Source of the DNA: Mesostigma viride
Lineage: Eukaryota > Streptophyta > Mesostigmatophyceae > Mesostigmatales > Mesostigmataceae
Assembly (NCBI GenBank): GCA_009746045.1
Contig: RPFO01000111.1
Coordinates: 201,001-261,000 of the forward strand
Direction: 5' to 3'
DNA length: 60,000 nt
A model generated the notes under the pieces. It worked only from the letters and a program-made list of their open reading frames with translations, made no database searches and had not been told where the DNA came from. The number at the start of each line of letters is the position of its first letter. Position 1 is the first letter of the stretch. The translations under genes were made by a program, and so were the position numbers. Shown piece after piece: positions 9,960 through 21,414 of this stretch.

Positions 9960-10991
9960 CTGTGCCCCTGCTTCAGGAGCTGATGGAGATCGGCACGGAC
10001 TTCACCGAGGACGAGGTCACGCGCTACAACGCGGTCCTAGAGCCAAACGAGAGAAGCTGTTTGAGGAGACCACGCCGCAGTTCCCTCCGCCTCGCTCCGT
10101 GCTGCATCACATCCGCCTCAAGGAAGGCTACGGGCCCACCACGTCCCCGATGTATCGGATGGGTCCAGTAGAGCTGATGGAACTCAAGAAGATCCTGATG
10201 GCCCTCCTTGAGCGTGGTCTGATTGAGCCCAGTAACAGCCCCTTCTCAGCTGGGGTACTCCTTGTGCCCAAGCCTGGGGGCAAGTGGCGGCTCGTCACCG
10301 ACTACAGGAAGCTCAACGCGATCACTGTCAAGTCCAAGTACCCGCTCCCGCGCATTGATGACATCTTCAATCGGGTGCAGGGCGCCACCTGCTTCACGGT
10401 GATCGACTGCGCCGATGGGTTTTGGCAGCTCCGCATCGCTGAAGAGGACTGTCACAAGACGGCCTTCAATACGCCATACGGACACTACCAGTTCCGCGTG
10501 GCGGCGATGGGGCTCTGCAACTCACCCGCCAGCTTCCAGATGCTCATGAACGACATCTTGCGGCCCGTCATGGGGACCGCACACCTGCCACAGGTATCCA
10601 GTGACCTGCGCGACCCTCGCAAGGGGGACAAGCCGCCCTGGTCCTGGAAACGCACTTGCGCTCTGGCCTATCTGGATGACATCCTGGTGTACTCCAAGAC
10701 CTTTGAGGAGCACCTGGAGGACGTCGATACCGTCCTGCGCATCATGGAGGACGAGCATCTCTCAGCCCGCAGGGCCAAGGTCCGCGCGGGGCGCAGCGTC
10801 CCGTTCCTGGGCCACACGCTTTCTGCAGCAGGCGTGGCCACGGACCCAGAGAAGATCGCCTCTCATCCAACAGTGGCCAGCTCCGACCGACGTGAAGGGC
10901 GTGCGTAGCTTCCTAGGGACTGCGTCATACTATCGGCGCTTCATCCCCCGGTTTGCCACGATCGCGTCGCCCATCAACGCTCTCCTCAAGA
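9960..10991 (+). pseudogene. Ty3-1 reverse transcriptase, 5' part of domain block
   Basis: Motifs in order: LIEPSNSPFSAGVLLVPKP, LVTDYRKLNAITVKSKYPLP, FTVIDCADGFWQLRIAEEDC, FRVAAMGLCNSPASFQMLM, YLDDILVYSKTF (catalytic DD) and FLGHTLSAAGVATDPEKI. These are the standard Ty3 RT blocks. Between the primer-grip region and YLDD a ~30-residue Arg/Lys-rich insertion (PQVSSDLRDPRKGDKPP) is present, also found in Ty3-2. A 1-nt shift near 10857 moves the thumb/connection (TDVKGVRSFLGTASYYRRF) to another frame. FB-A interrupts just after INALLKK. Confidence 0.9.
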
Positions 10992-11938
10992 AGTTGTACA
11001 AGCTACTGCTTATACTTTTTATGCGCAAACCTTTTAGCTAAGGTTAACGCATATTCTTACATCCTGCGCAGGATGTAAGAATATGCGTTAACCTTAGCTA
11101 AAAGGTTTACGCATAAAAAGTATAAGCGTTAGCTTGTACAACTTAAAACCTTTGCGCGTTGGGGCGGAATATTAAGCGGCTCCCTAACTAGGGTTTTACT
11201 TCCGCATCGAATTACTAATTGGATATCGAATTACTGATCCGATATTAATCCCGGGAAGGTCCGATATCTACCTCGCTAGGCGATTAATTAGGTCCGACCG
11301 GTGCCCCGGCGGATCCTCCCAAATAATCCCTACTCGGCACTGACCCCACGAGGTTTCGAACCCGTGACTTCCGCGCCGCGCTGGTTCTAAGTTGTACAAG
11401 CTACTGCTTATACTTTTTATGCGCAAACCTTTTAGCTAAGGTTAACGCATATTCTTACATCCTGCGCAGGATGTAAGAATATGCGTTAACCTTAGCTAAA
11501 AGGTTTGCGCATAAAAAGTATAAGCAGTAGCTTGTACAACTTAGAACCAGCGCGGCGCGGAAGTCACGGGTTCGAAACCTCGTGGGGTCAGTGCCGAGTA
11601 GGGATTATTTGGGAGGATCCGCCGGGGCACCGGTCGGACCTAATTAATCGCCTAGCGAGGTAGATATCGGACCTTCCCGGGATTAATATCGGATCAGTAA
11701 TTCGATATCGAATTAGTAATTCGATGCGGAAGTAAACCCTAGTTAGGGAGCCGCTTAATATTCCGCCCCAACGCGCAAAGGTTTTAAGTTGTACAAGCTA
11801 CTGCTTATACTTTTTATGCGCAAACCTTTTAGCTAAGGTTAACGCATATTCTTACATCCTGCGCAGGATGTAAGAATATGCGTTAACCTTAGCTAAAAGG
11901 TTTGCGCATAAAAAGTATAAGCAGTAGCTTGTACAACT
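10992..11938 (+). mobile_element. Palindrome-ended element FB-A (P-X-P-X'-P, 947 bp)
   Basis: It has target duplication CAAGA at 10987-10991 and 11939-11943. Three 152-bp copies of palindrome P (10992-11143, 11390-11541, 11787-11938; centre CCTGCGCAGG) alternate with X (11144-11389) and its inverted copy X' (11542-11786). Ends are AGTTGTACAAGC and its reverse complement. X carries the tRNA-like B-box GGGTTCGAAACC next to the middle P. The whole unit can fold into one large hairpin or three small ones. It sits between RT and RNase H of Ty3-1. There is no ORF. Confidence 0.92.
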
Positions 11939-11943
11939 CAAGA

Positions 11944-12610
11944 AGGGCGTGTCCTTTGTCTGGTCGGCACAGTGCCAGCAGGCCTTTGAGGCCCTCAAGG
12001 CCAGTTTGACTGCGGCCCCAGTGCTCGTGCTCCCAGACCCGTCCCTTCCTTTTGTGGTTGCGACGGATGCGAGCAAGGTGGCTATCGGCGGGGTCCTCCT
12101 GCAGGACCAAGGCAAGGGCTTGCAACCGGTCGAGTACATCTCCCGCACAATGATCCCTGCCGAGCGGAACTATCCGGTCCACCAGCAAGAGCTTTTGGCT
12201 GTGGTCTACACATGTTGCCACACATGGCGCCACCACCTGTTGGGCGCGCAGTTTGATGTTGCGGTCAGTGAGACGGGGGACCTTGACCCCGCCCGTTTGA
12301 TTATTCACACGGACCATAGGCCCCTGACTCACCTCTTGACGCAGCCAAATCTGACGCCCCGTCAGGCCAGATGGATGGAGTACCTTTCCCAGTTCGCCCC
12401 TTTTAAGATCCAGTATGTGAAGGGTGCGGACAAATATGTGGTGCCCGACGCCCTCTCCCGTCGTGCTGACTACTGGTTCTATGAGGACATGGGGGTGCTC
12501 CACACCACCTGCGAGGAGGCGCCTGGCGCCCCGCTCTACGATGACCTAAGGGGAGCTCCCACGGTCGCCGCGGGCGCGCTACCTGTTCCACATGAGTCAT
12601 ACCACTCCGG
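11944..12610 (+). pseudogene. Ty3-1 RNase H
   Basis: The sequence resumes with VSFVWSAQCQQAFEALK, followed by FVVATDASKVAIGGVLLQDQ (first catalytic Asp), QQELLAVVY (catalytic Glu), IIHTDHRPLTHLL (Asp) and VVPDALSRRADYW, the usual end of Ty3 RNase H. The domain removes RNA from the RNA:DNA hybrid. After about 12500 the frame drifts into Pro/Arg-rich sequence until integrase begins in another frame. Confidence 0.88.
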
Positions 12611-12749
12611 ATGCCTTGTCGCCCCCCGATGGCGACGACGACCAGCGCGTGGACGCGCGGTCCCCCGGGGAAGGGGAGGGATCCCACACGTGGGTTCCCC
12701 TTGGGGCGGTGGTTCAGGCCATTTTTCATCTGGAACCTCTTGGATCTTC

Positions 12750-13207
12750 GGTGGTCGATCGTGTCTGAGTACCTACACTCGGCGCTGGACCAACCGGAGG
12801 AGGAGGAGACCGATGCGTACACGGTCACCTCCCCCCTGGAGATGCTGATCAGCCGCTTCACGGTTACTGAGCCGGCCGCCTTGGAGGTGATCAAGTCACA
12901 CCCCAAGATGATGGGCAAGCTCCCGTGCAAGTTCCAAGAGGGACGCCTGTACGACATGGTGCGCCCGGACACGTGGCGCCTCTACATACCCGAGCTCTGT
13001 CGAGCAGCCTTGCTCCACGAGCTCCACGACTCTCTTGTCGGCGGTCACCAGGGCATTCATCGGCTCCTACCACGGGCGCGCCGCCACTTCTACTGGCCTG
13101 GTATGAAGGACTACATCAAGGCCTACATACGCGAATGCCCGTCGTACGTGCCAGATAGCCAAGTCCCAGAACACGGGTACTCAGGCTGTCCCAAAGACGC
13201 TACCTGA
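12750..13207 (+). pseudogene. Ty3-1 integrase, HHCC zinc-binding region
   Basis: The sequence EMLISRFTVTEPAALEVI leads into WRLYIPELCRAALLHELHD, VGGHQGIHRLLPRARR and HFYWPGMKDYI, then ECPSYV. The two His are in place (LHD and GGHQG) but the second Cys of the CX2C pair reads Tyr (CPSY), so the zinc site looks damaged. The frame stops at 13205 and the catalytic core begins in a neighbouring frame. Confidence 0.8.
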
Positions 13208-14349
13208 TCCCCTGGGTCCCTGGGACTCGATTCAGATGGATTTCGTCGGCCCCTTTAAGAAGACCAAGAACGGCAACAGCAAGATCTTGGTGTTTGTAGA
13301 CCGACTCACGCGCATGTGTCACCTGGCCCCCTGTCCGGCTGACCTCACGGCTGAGGGGTGTGCCAAACTGTACCTCAACCACGTCTTCCGGTTCCACGGG
13401 CTCAGCCGCCATGCAGTTCATCTCGGACCGGGACACGCTCTTCGCCGCCCGGTTCTGGCAGGAGTTCTTCGACTGCCTGGGAACCAAGGTGTCGCTAGGG
13501 ACGGCTTATCACAGCTCGTCCTCCCATCTGGTGGAGCGGCTCAACCGCACAGTACAGGAAACCATGCGCCATTACACCGACGAGGTGGGCAGCAACTGGG
13601 AGGAGTTGTTGTGCTTGGTGGAGTTCTCCCTGAACAACGCACCACAGGCAGCCCATGGTCTCACCCCGTTCTTTCTCAACACGGGAAGGCATCCGCTGAC
13701 GCCGACCGACTTGCTGACGAGTCCGGCGCTGGCGGAACCGGAGGTGCTGCGCACTACTCTGGCGGGCGTGAGCAGCCTGCTGGAAAAGATGCGCCAAGCT
13801 CACAACAGTGCGGTTAAAGGGTACCGGGCCGCCGCCGAGCGCAATATGGCTCGCGTGGAAGGCAAGCGGGACTCGAGAGCACCGGACATCGAGGTCGGGG
13901 ACTGGGTTCTGGTAGAGGGACCCCAGCTCGGTCGATTCTCCCAGAAGGTGGAAGGGGAGCTCAAAACGAAGCTCCGGCCCATGTACCTGGGGCCCCACCA
14001 AGTGCTGGAGAAATGGGATGATGTCATGTTCAAGGTTGACGTGCCCATCTCATGGGGCACCGCGACAACCTTCCACCGCGACCAGCTCAAGCTGTACCAC
14101 CAGAACTCGATCCAGGGTAGACTCAATCCCCCGGCTCCGGTGGAATACGACCCGGAGACAGGGGAACAGGAGGACGAGGTCGAGGAGATTGTCGCCCATC
14201 GCGATTTCGGGCGTGGTCGTCAACGCCAATATCGGATCCGGTGGAAGTTTTCTAGATATGGGGCAGAGGCCTCTTGGCGGACGGAGCAGGAGCTCTCTGG
14301 CTGCAAGCGGTTGCTAGACGCGTACAAGAAGGTCCACAGGTTGCACTAG
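13208..14349 (+). pseudogene. Ty3-1 integrase core, GPY/F-like module and chromodomain
   Basis: The core has DSIQMDFVGPFKKTKNG (first Asp), a frameshift near 13410, MQFISDRDTLFAARFWQEF (second Asp) and SSSHLVERLNRTVQETM (Glu), the DDE triad of retroviral-type integrases. A GPY/F-like module follows (TKLRPMYLGPHQVLEKWDDV). The C-terminus is a chromodomain (VEEIVAHRDFGRG, QYRIRWKFSRYGAEASW, ending ELSGCKRLLDAYKK), which marks chromoviruses and targets chromatin. TAG stop at 14347-14349. Confidence 0.9.
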
Positions 14350-14428
14350 AGGTATGTACATACACATAGAGGTATGTACATACCACAGGTACACCGTACA
14401 CTAGTCGGTATGACACCGGTACTCACAG

Positions 14429-14563
14429 GTGTTGCCTTGCTGCTCGTGGTCATTCCTTGTACAACAGGCGTACTCCCCGGAGGAGACTCGATTCAGCCCC
14501 AGCCCCATAGGTAGTGACTCCAGCAGTCCTTTGGTGCGGTTCACACCCCCAGCCTCCCCGGAG
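14429..14563 (+). pseudogene. 3' ORF of Ty3-1, first segment (before copia insertion)
   Basis: About 80 bp after the chromodomain stop, an ATG at 14429 opens a Ser/Pro-rich frame (QAYSPEETRFSPSPIGS, then FTPPASPE). Copia enters at 14564. Past the copia element and one copy of the CGGAG duplication, the frame continues without a stop at 22317 with EPPGFAPTSSCGKRRRSED. The uninterrupted frame across the empty site supports a real gene. See the second and third segments for its content. Confidence 0.6.
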
Positions 14564-15084
14564 AGTTATTCTAGGGCTTCAGGCCTAGACTATCAGTACA
14601 CGTGGCGTTGTCCCCGTCTCCCAAGTGGGATACGGATATGGACGGTGGTGTAGTACACTGGACATATCTCTACTAGGGTTTAGATCCGCACGTGCCATAT
14701 TGGGCACGTGGGTGCTAGATATCAGCACTGAGATATGTAGGGCACACGCACGTGGGTATTCACGTGGTGGGGTTTTATGAGCTGTGATGCAGACCACAAG
14801 GTGGTTGCAGTGCTAGTCCTGTACGGAGGTCCTAGGGGAGGTCCAGGACCATCCACGTAATGCTGTTAGGCAGTCGGTGCCTGTGGGCATCGTATCAGTC
14901 CTAGCTGGAGTAGATCTAGCTGGATGGAGCCAGCACCTCATTGGTTAGCACTAGTGCAGGATAGCTAGGTTACCCTAACCTACGTGCCCATGCAAGCCAG
15001 GTTGGCAAGCTTGCATGGATTGATATATGCCAGCCATTGCATAATCAAACACACGTTCGCTTACAGTGCACAAGTGCATTAACT
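14564..15084 (+). repeat. 5' LTR of copia element (521 bp)
   Basis: Starts AGTTATTCTAGGGC, ends GTGCATTAACT. It is the same length as the 3' LTR, with visible differences at 14572, near 14637 and near 14695. No obvious tRNA-complementary site follows (tgcattaataaaaactctc), which is unusual beside the other elements. Confidence 0.92.
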
Positions 15085-15133
15085 TGCATTAATAAAAACT
15101 CTCACAGTTTTTATATCACTCTATCATTTTAAA

Positions 15134-16900
15134 ATGTCGAACGTTTCTGATCGCGAGGGCTCTTCGGAGTCAAGCCTGTCCCCGTCGTCCGAAGATTTGG
15201 ACTACCGGGCGGCAGTGAGGGGCCGGCAGGGTAGGGGTGATCACGCTGGCAGCGATGCCGGCAGTGGTCGCTCGTCTTCGGACGAGGACCCGCGGTTCCT
15301 GGATCAACTGGCGGCGAGGCCGCCGACATACAATGTCTGGCGTCCCAATGCACCACCGGCTGAAGGGCAGCCCACGGCACCCGAGTTGGTTACGGGGCCG
15401 GGGAGGGTGGTGCCGGTTCTGGGGGATATCCCGTCGGATGGCTACGACGAGGATGAGGACCTCGTGGACCTCGAGTTGCCGGAGGACAGGGCGAAGCGAG
15501 AGGAGGTGCTCCGCCGAGAGGCAGAACGCCTTCGGCAGGAGGCCCAGCTGCGCAAGGAGCTGGAGCAGCAGCGCGAGCTGGAGGCTCAGCGCGAGGCTCA
15601 GCTGCGGGCGGAGACGGAGATAGACAGGATAGCCCGGGAGCTCGCGCAGAGGCAGCAGGAGCGGGATCGAGTGGCTAGGGCTGGCCTGCGCGCGGGGCCG
15701 ACAGGTGCGCGCGAGGCGCCCCCCTACGTGCTCCGCAAGAAGAACGAGCTCTTCACCTTTGCTCACAGGCGCACAGCGCGCAACTTTCGACGCATGGCAG
15801 GGGATGTATTGCAGGAGACAGACTCCTCGGTCGAGATGCAGCCAGGAGCGCGGGGTGAGGAACTGGTTCTGATGGACCCGGCCATGGTCGAGGCCGAGAG
15901 ACTGGCCAAGATCGAATACACCCGGCATTGCCAGCGGAAGGCGAAGCGGGCGATGGTCCGGTCCATGGCAGAGAACAGCTTGGCTAGGGAGCGTGCAGCC
16001 AGGGAGGCGCAGCATCGGGAACTGCGCGACTTCGTGCGAAGGCGCACGACGCCACAGAGAAGACCCGGCGTCACCAGGCGCGTTGGACGCAGCCATGAAG
16101 AGGTCGGAGGCGGCACTGGCAGCGATGGTGGGCCCGGCTAGGAGGGAGCAGGAGGCCAGGCTGGCGCGGAAGAGCAGGCGGAACGCACGTGCCCTAGACA
16201 GGCGCATGCGTAAGGAGGAGAGGGCACTCCGCGGTATCAGGAGGCGGCCAGGACCTGGGCTCTGCAGGGCGAATTCGGAGACGCCATCCGTTTGAGCGTG
16301 GTCTGGCGCCACATGAGCCTGCCCGAGGACGCGGTACTGGACTTCATGCGCACCCCGCAGCAAGCCCGAGCCAGCGAGGAGCGGCCTTGTTAAACGCGCG
16401 TGAGCGCGTACGCGCTGGTGCAGACACACCACCCCCCACCCCCACACCCAAAACCACCTTGCAGACCGACACGGACTGGAGCTGGACCGCATCGCTGCAC
16501 TACTCCACCAGGAGCTGGACGCAGCGGAGGCCAACCCGACCAAGCGGGCGCGGGCAGCAGAGGCAGTAGAGCAACTGCTGAGGGCCGCCAAGCGGGTCCG
16601 CCAAGGAAAGTGGCAGGAGGGGTGTGGACCATCGTCTACGCCCCAGCGGTCGCATCCAGAGGAGGATGGTGACGAGGGGAAGGACGGGGGAGCACCAGGG
16701 GGAGGGGCACCAGCAAGCACCGGGGGTATGGCGGGCGGCAGCAACGCTGGAGCGACAACCCAGCAGCAGCAGCAGCCACAGCATCAGCAAAGCAGCAGCA
16801 GCAGCAGCAGCAGCGGCAGCACAGCAACAGCAACCGCAGCAGCAGCAGCAGCAGCAGCAGCAACCTCAACCACAAGCGGCTGTCGCTGTACCACAGCGAC
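15134..16900 (+). pseudogene. Copia gag, N-terminal coiled-coil region
   Basis: ATG at 15134 (MSNVSDREGSSESSLSPSSE) opens a 335-codon frame: an acidic N-terminus, then a long charged coiled coil (about residues 115-190, with runs such as EEVLRREAERLRQEAQLRKE), then basic Arg-rich sequence. It stops at 16141, but related Arg/Glu/Ala-rich coding continues in shifted frames (for example LDRIAALLHQELDAAEANP near 16480) into a Gln/Ser tract at 16750-16890. GC content is clearly higher than in the copia pol region. A coiled-coil N-terminal extension of this size is not usual for copia Gag. Confidence 0.55.
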
Positions 16901-16909
16901 CCAGGTTTG

Positions 16910-17990
16910 ATGCATCCCGTAGGGAAGATAGGATTACCTTCCCAGGTCTAGCTGAGGGTTTGTGCAGGAGGATGCACTTGAGTTTCTTTTCAAGATAGAA
17001 CATTCCTGGTCCCATGATAACATCCGTGATTGGTTTCCTGCTCTTAGGGTGTCTAACACGATCCACCAATCTGCACCTAGCATAAAACAAATGGTCAGAT
17101 GTATGAGAGGAGGGCCAGCACACCTGGGGCAGAGGAGGTGCAAATCTTCACAGAATTCATAGCAGACCTAAAAGGGCTGTTGACCAAGGGGGAACACCTG
17201 CAGGCTCTCAAGGGGTTCAACTGGTTGGCCTCGTACAAAGTCAACAAGTCTGACTACGTACGTGACAACAAACAGTATGTCCTGTACATAGACAGGGACG
17301 AGGAGTTGAAGAAACTCAACTCTAAGTACCTGATCCATCAGTGGCTCACCAAAGCTGAGCTGGACAAGAACACCAATGCAGTTCTGCTGGCTGGCCTTAA
17401 AGACAAGTGGGATGATTTTAGGGGGGCCATGTTGTTCATTCAGCAGAGCCTAGAACCCTTCTCCACTGTCAAGGAACCCAAGGTTAACAAGGTCCAAGGG
17501 GGGGGGTCAGGACGGTGCAGGTCCTAGCAGGAAGAAGCTCATCAAGGAGGTGGTAGCTCAGGTCAAGGCGGTGTTCAAGGGTCCCCAGCAAGGTAAGAAG
17601 GCAGGGGGGTCATCCAAGCAGCAGGGGAAATCAGACAAGGGGGGAAAGGGGAACCCAGGCAGTAAGGCAGGGCCCTCCCAGGGGCCTAGTCAGAAAGGTA
17701 AGCCTCATGACTCCACCCTGTACTGCACCAGGTGCTCATGCAAGGGGCATGAGAGGGATGATTGCTGGAAGGGCAAACCCGAACTTGGATCTGATGTGGA
17801 TGTGTGCCCAGGTTGCTGGGAGCCCCGCCACCCGTTACCTGCAGGGGGACGCTGCAACAAGCCCAGGAAGGGAGCCTCGACGGGGCGCCCCACAAACAAG
17901 CCAGCACTCAGGACGACTGTAAGTCTCCTGTACCCTGGTTTCTCAATGGCCGTGTACCTTCTATTTGCTCTGTGTTGCCTGACAGTGAGG
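16910..17990 (+). pseudogene. Copia gag, capsid-like part and CCHC zinc knuckle
   Basis: Frames around 16962-17527 contain LSKYLIHQW-type helices (LNSKYLIHQWLTKAELDKNT and LAGLKDKWDDFRGAMLF), resembling the UBN2/gag region of copia elements. At 17727-17768 the knuckle CTRCSCKGHERDDC fits CX2CX4HX4C. The surrounding Lys/Gly/Ser-rich sequence is typical of nucleocapsid. A frame change near 17527 separates capsid and knuckle. No protease is seen between the knuckle and integrase. Confidence 0.7.
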
Positions 17991-18882
17991 AAGTGGATTG
18001 GGACCTGGCTTATGACATGACGTTAGCACAGGTGGCCCAAGATCCCACTATAGCCTCCTTAGATGCAGCAGCAGATAAGGTTATATCCTATGCCAGGTTA
18101 GCCCAACAGCTACACAAGGCAATGGGGCATGAGGCAGTGGCAGAAAGGCTGGCCAACAAAATTGATGGCCGTGACCTGGAACAGATGTGCAGGCATGTCA
18201 GGAAGCACTGTGAAGCGTGCCAACTGCATGCACCTAAACCCAAGAGATGGCATGTGGCCACCCCACCACTGGCTAGAGGAAAGCTAGTAGGGGATGTGAT
18301 ACACTGGTGAAGGACACGGTGTATTACTTGGTCCTAAAAGATGCCTGGTCTAGGTTTGTGGTGATAGAACCCTTGCCAGGCATGGCCAATGAACAACTGC
18401 ACAGAGCCCTGCTGATTGCACTAGCACGGTATCATCCTCAGGAAAAATTAATGCTGGATCAGCAGTTCACGTGGATACAAGATTATCCTGATCTGCCCAA
18501 GATAGACATTGCTGGGGCTCAAGATCATGAACGCCAGGGGATGATTGAACGTACCATGCGTGCTATCAGGGACCTCATAAAGAAAAATGAGTCCAGGACA
18601 GCAGAGTCTGGGAGCTATGCTGATAGGACAGCGTGGGCAGCTGAGGTGTGCAGAACTCTGAACACCAAACCCCTCATGTCTTCTCCTTTTGGTGAAATCA
18701 CATCAATTGGCCTGCAATCAGGTAGCTACTCTCAGGAGGTACTAGACCACTACAACACGCAAAGGCAACACTTGGCCAAGTTGCTGGCAAAAAAGGATAA
18801 AGTAATGCCAGGCCTGTGTTTGAAGTGGGGGATCAGGTACTCTACTATAGGGAGGGGAAGGGAACAAAGCCCACTCTGGTAG
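17991..18882 (+). pseudogene. Copia integrase
   Basis: The pre-integrase zinc region reads LAQQLHKAMGHEAVAERL and CRHVRKHCEACQLHAPKP (H-H-C-C). The core starts GDVIHW, meets an in-frame TGA at 18307-18309, and continues with YYLVLKDAWSRFVVIEPLPG. KLMLDQQFTWIQ supplies the second Asp, and HERQGMIERTMRAIRDLI the Glu. The first catalytic Asp lies at the damaged stretch beside the stop, so the protein is inactive. The C-terminus (GLCLKWGIRYST) runs out of frame near 18840. Confidence 0.8.
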
Positions 18883-18910
18883 ATGGCATGGTCCAGCTGA
18901 AATCATCAGG

Positions 18911-21079
18911 TTGTCAGAAACAGGTGACACGGTGACTATTCAGCATCACAGAGAGCGAATGGTTGGCAAGCATAGACTGAAGCTTTATTACCCTCCTTTG
19001 GCAGACGTGTCAGGGGTAGAATTCTTGGACATGGATTCAGAGCCTCAGTCTGGTGGGTTGGTCTCACCCAGTGAACTGGCCAGGGACATAGCTGATGCAA
19101 GCAACACAACCATAGACGCTCCTGTGTTCCTCAGTGGTGCAGCCCCACCACAGCCCACTGGTCCAACTGGGCAGGAGGAACGTGCACTGGATGAGCAGCA
19201 GGTCGCTCCTCCCTCATCTCAGGAACAGCCACACGAAGCAGCAGATCCTGTTGTCCCCAGGAATAAATTTGCTGAGGCTCTAAAAGCTCTACATAGAGCA
19301 CACACTGCCAAGGCACAAATGGCAGCAGGTGCAGCACAAGTCAATGCTGTGGGTGAATCTAACCAGGATCCCAGTATTCTGGCAGTAGACACACAGGCAC
19401 AGGTGAGCATCATCAGTGCACAAGCTGTATCTGGCCTAAGTCTGCAACGCTCGCCCTGGGCTAGAGTGTCAGATTTTTCAGGCAAAACAAAAATGGCAGT
19501 CAAAGGCCAAGTGCTAATTCCCATTCTGGGTGTGCCCACTCCCTTCCAGGTAGTAGAGGGCTACAAGGGGAATGCACTGCTGGGGGAACCATTTGTCTCA
19601 TACCCTGGAGTAGTCATCTCAGCTGGGAGGTTGAGTGTGACTGGGGTGGGGCAGGTCACCCTGGACCATTTCAAAATTCCTTTAACACAGATCAGTGATG
19701 GCCTGGAAGCAGCCATCAATGCTGTCAACATAAAATACCTCCCAGGTCAGGAACCCTGTGTTGATTCCCTCATTCATTCTCAGAAGCTACACCCCTCTGC
19801 GTTTGGGCTTGGTAGATGGGACATTGCGTCCATGTCTCCCTTGTCCTATGATGATGTGGTCAAAGACTGTCAAACGCAGATTGGTTTTCTGAAATGGATG
19901 GAAGCCTTTAACAGGGCTAGAGAGGAATGGGTTTGTCCTGATCCACGTAGTAAGTCCCAGGTACCACCTGTAACACCGATTGAGGCACTGCCACAAGGGG
20001 CCAGAAAGCTCAGACTGAAGTTTGTCTGCAAGCATAAACCCCAGGCAGATGGGACACCTCCCATTTTTCATGCCAGACCTTGTGTCACGGAGTTCAGGGG
20101 CTCCACTGAGCTAACAGAGGCTGAACTGTATACCCCTGGTATTCAGCAGACGTCTCTTAAGGTCCTGTTGGCCACTTTCCTTCACCATCTGAATGCTGGT
20201 AAGGACTACGTGTGTAAAGCCACTGACATTAAGCGTGCCTTCCTTAAAGGCAACCCTGACATAGCCCAAAAGGTGTGGAGGGGTCAAGTCTATGTGGTAA
20301 ACACTCCCAAAGTCTGGTCTGGGGACATCAAGGAACCTCATCTAAGGCCTAACTTGGGGGTAGAAGGGCTTCAGTCAGCACCTAAAATTTTTAGGCTGTC
20401 TGCCCAAGAGGTCTTCCTGAAGCTGGGGGCCCAGTATGATGATATTGACCCTTGTTTCTTCACCATCCCTCATCCTGCTGGTATGATGATGTTTGTGTGG
20501 CATGGGGATGATCAGCTCATTACTGGTCCCAGGGCAGCTGTGGAGGATTTCATTGCTCAAGTGTCTGCTAGCTTTGAATTAGGCAAGCAGCTGGAGCTGG
20601 GGAAAGATCCTGTCAAGTTCTGTGGCATCATTCTGAACCTGTTTAAGGAGCAGAAGGAGTGGGTGTGTTCTCTCAAAGCATCCCCTGAGTATGTCATGTC
20701 TTGCAAAGATGTTCTTCCCTCTGACATCACTCCTGATCTCTGTCCCACTATTAGGGGTAAGCTAGGTTGGCTGTGTGCCACTTGTGCTCCTCATCTGGCA
20801 GTGGTCAGCAGAGTGGATGATGATGTCCTCATGGAGGTAGGGTCTAGGGCTATTAAACAGGTGTTGCATGATGGCCCTCCCCTTATTCTTCATGCCTTGG
20901 ATCTGTTCCAACCCATCCACATCACATGCATGATGGACAGTTCCATGGAGTCACGGGTAGTCACTAAGGTACAAGCCAGAGAGGCAGGCTATTTATGTTG
21001 TCTAACCCCACTGGCAAGCAATCTTTGGTTTCCTGGTTCAGCAGACTCCACAAGCGCAAGGCAGTCAGCAGCAATGTAG
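18911..21079 (+). pseudogene. Copia pol: protease-like domain then reverse transcriptase
   Basis: A 722-codon frame. After an integrase C-terminal tail, residues ~155-270 look like a retropepsin: ILAVDTQAQVSIISAQAVSG (DTQ where D-T/S-G is expected), VLIPILGVPTPFQVVEG and ALLGEPFVSYPGVVIS. The copia RT (RVT_2) follows with KATDIKRAFLKGNP, VEGLQSAPKIFRLSAQEVF, DPCFFTIPHPAG and MFVWHGDDQLITGP, so the catalytic box reads HGDD rather than YVDD. Finding a protease after integrase breaks the usual PR-INT-RT-RH order. The RNase H start (TCMMDSSMESRV) is reached before a frameshift near 20990. Confidence 0.85.
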
Positions 21080-21414
21080 CTGAATGCCGTGCTGTGGTCT
21101 CATCTGTGTTGCATGCCAGGTACTTGAACCATCTGCTGGTGTGGTTGCAGCATCAGGCTGGTAGTTATGCTGGTGTCAAATCCCATCTGCTGACTGACAG
21201 TCAATCCCTTCTCTCTTTCCTGGACAACCCCTTGGCTGTGCACACCGATTTGGACTGGATTGTCCTCAAGCAGGAGTGTACCTATCTGGAGTCCAAGACT
21301 CACATCCGAGACCCTGACAATGCAGCAGATGCACTCACAAAAGTGCCACAGGCTGCAGGGCCTCAGTACAGAGTCCTATACACGCTGATGAACCCATATA
21401 ACGGCAGAGGGTGA
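20995..21414 (+). pseudogene. Copia RNase H
   Basis: In the frame one nucleotide off pol, SLVSWFSRLHKRKAVSSNVA then ECRAVVSSVLHARYLNHLL (catalytic Glu in AECRA), LLTDSQSLLSFLDNPLAVH (Asp) and IRDPDNAADALTKVPQA form the classical copia RNase H end, including the AD-x-LTK box. Stop TGA at 21412-21414. Together with 18911-21079 it would be one pol frame if not for one indel. Confidence 0.85.

Noticed and set aside
15170-16744. 524-codon minus-strand frame over copia gag
   Set aside because: Antisense shadow of the GC-rich coiled-coil gag frame; no domain, and the element reads on the plus strand.
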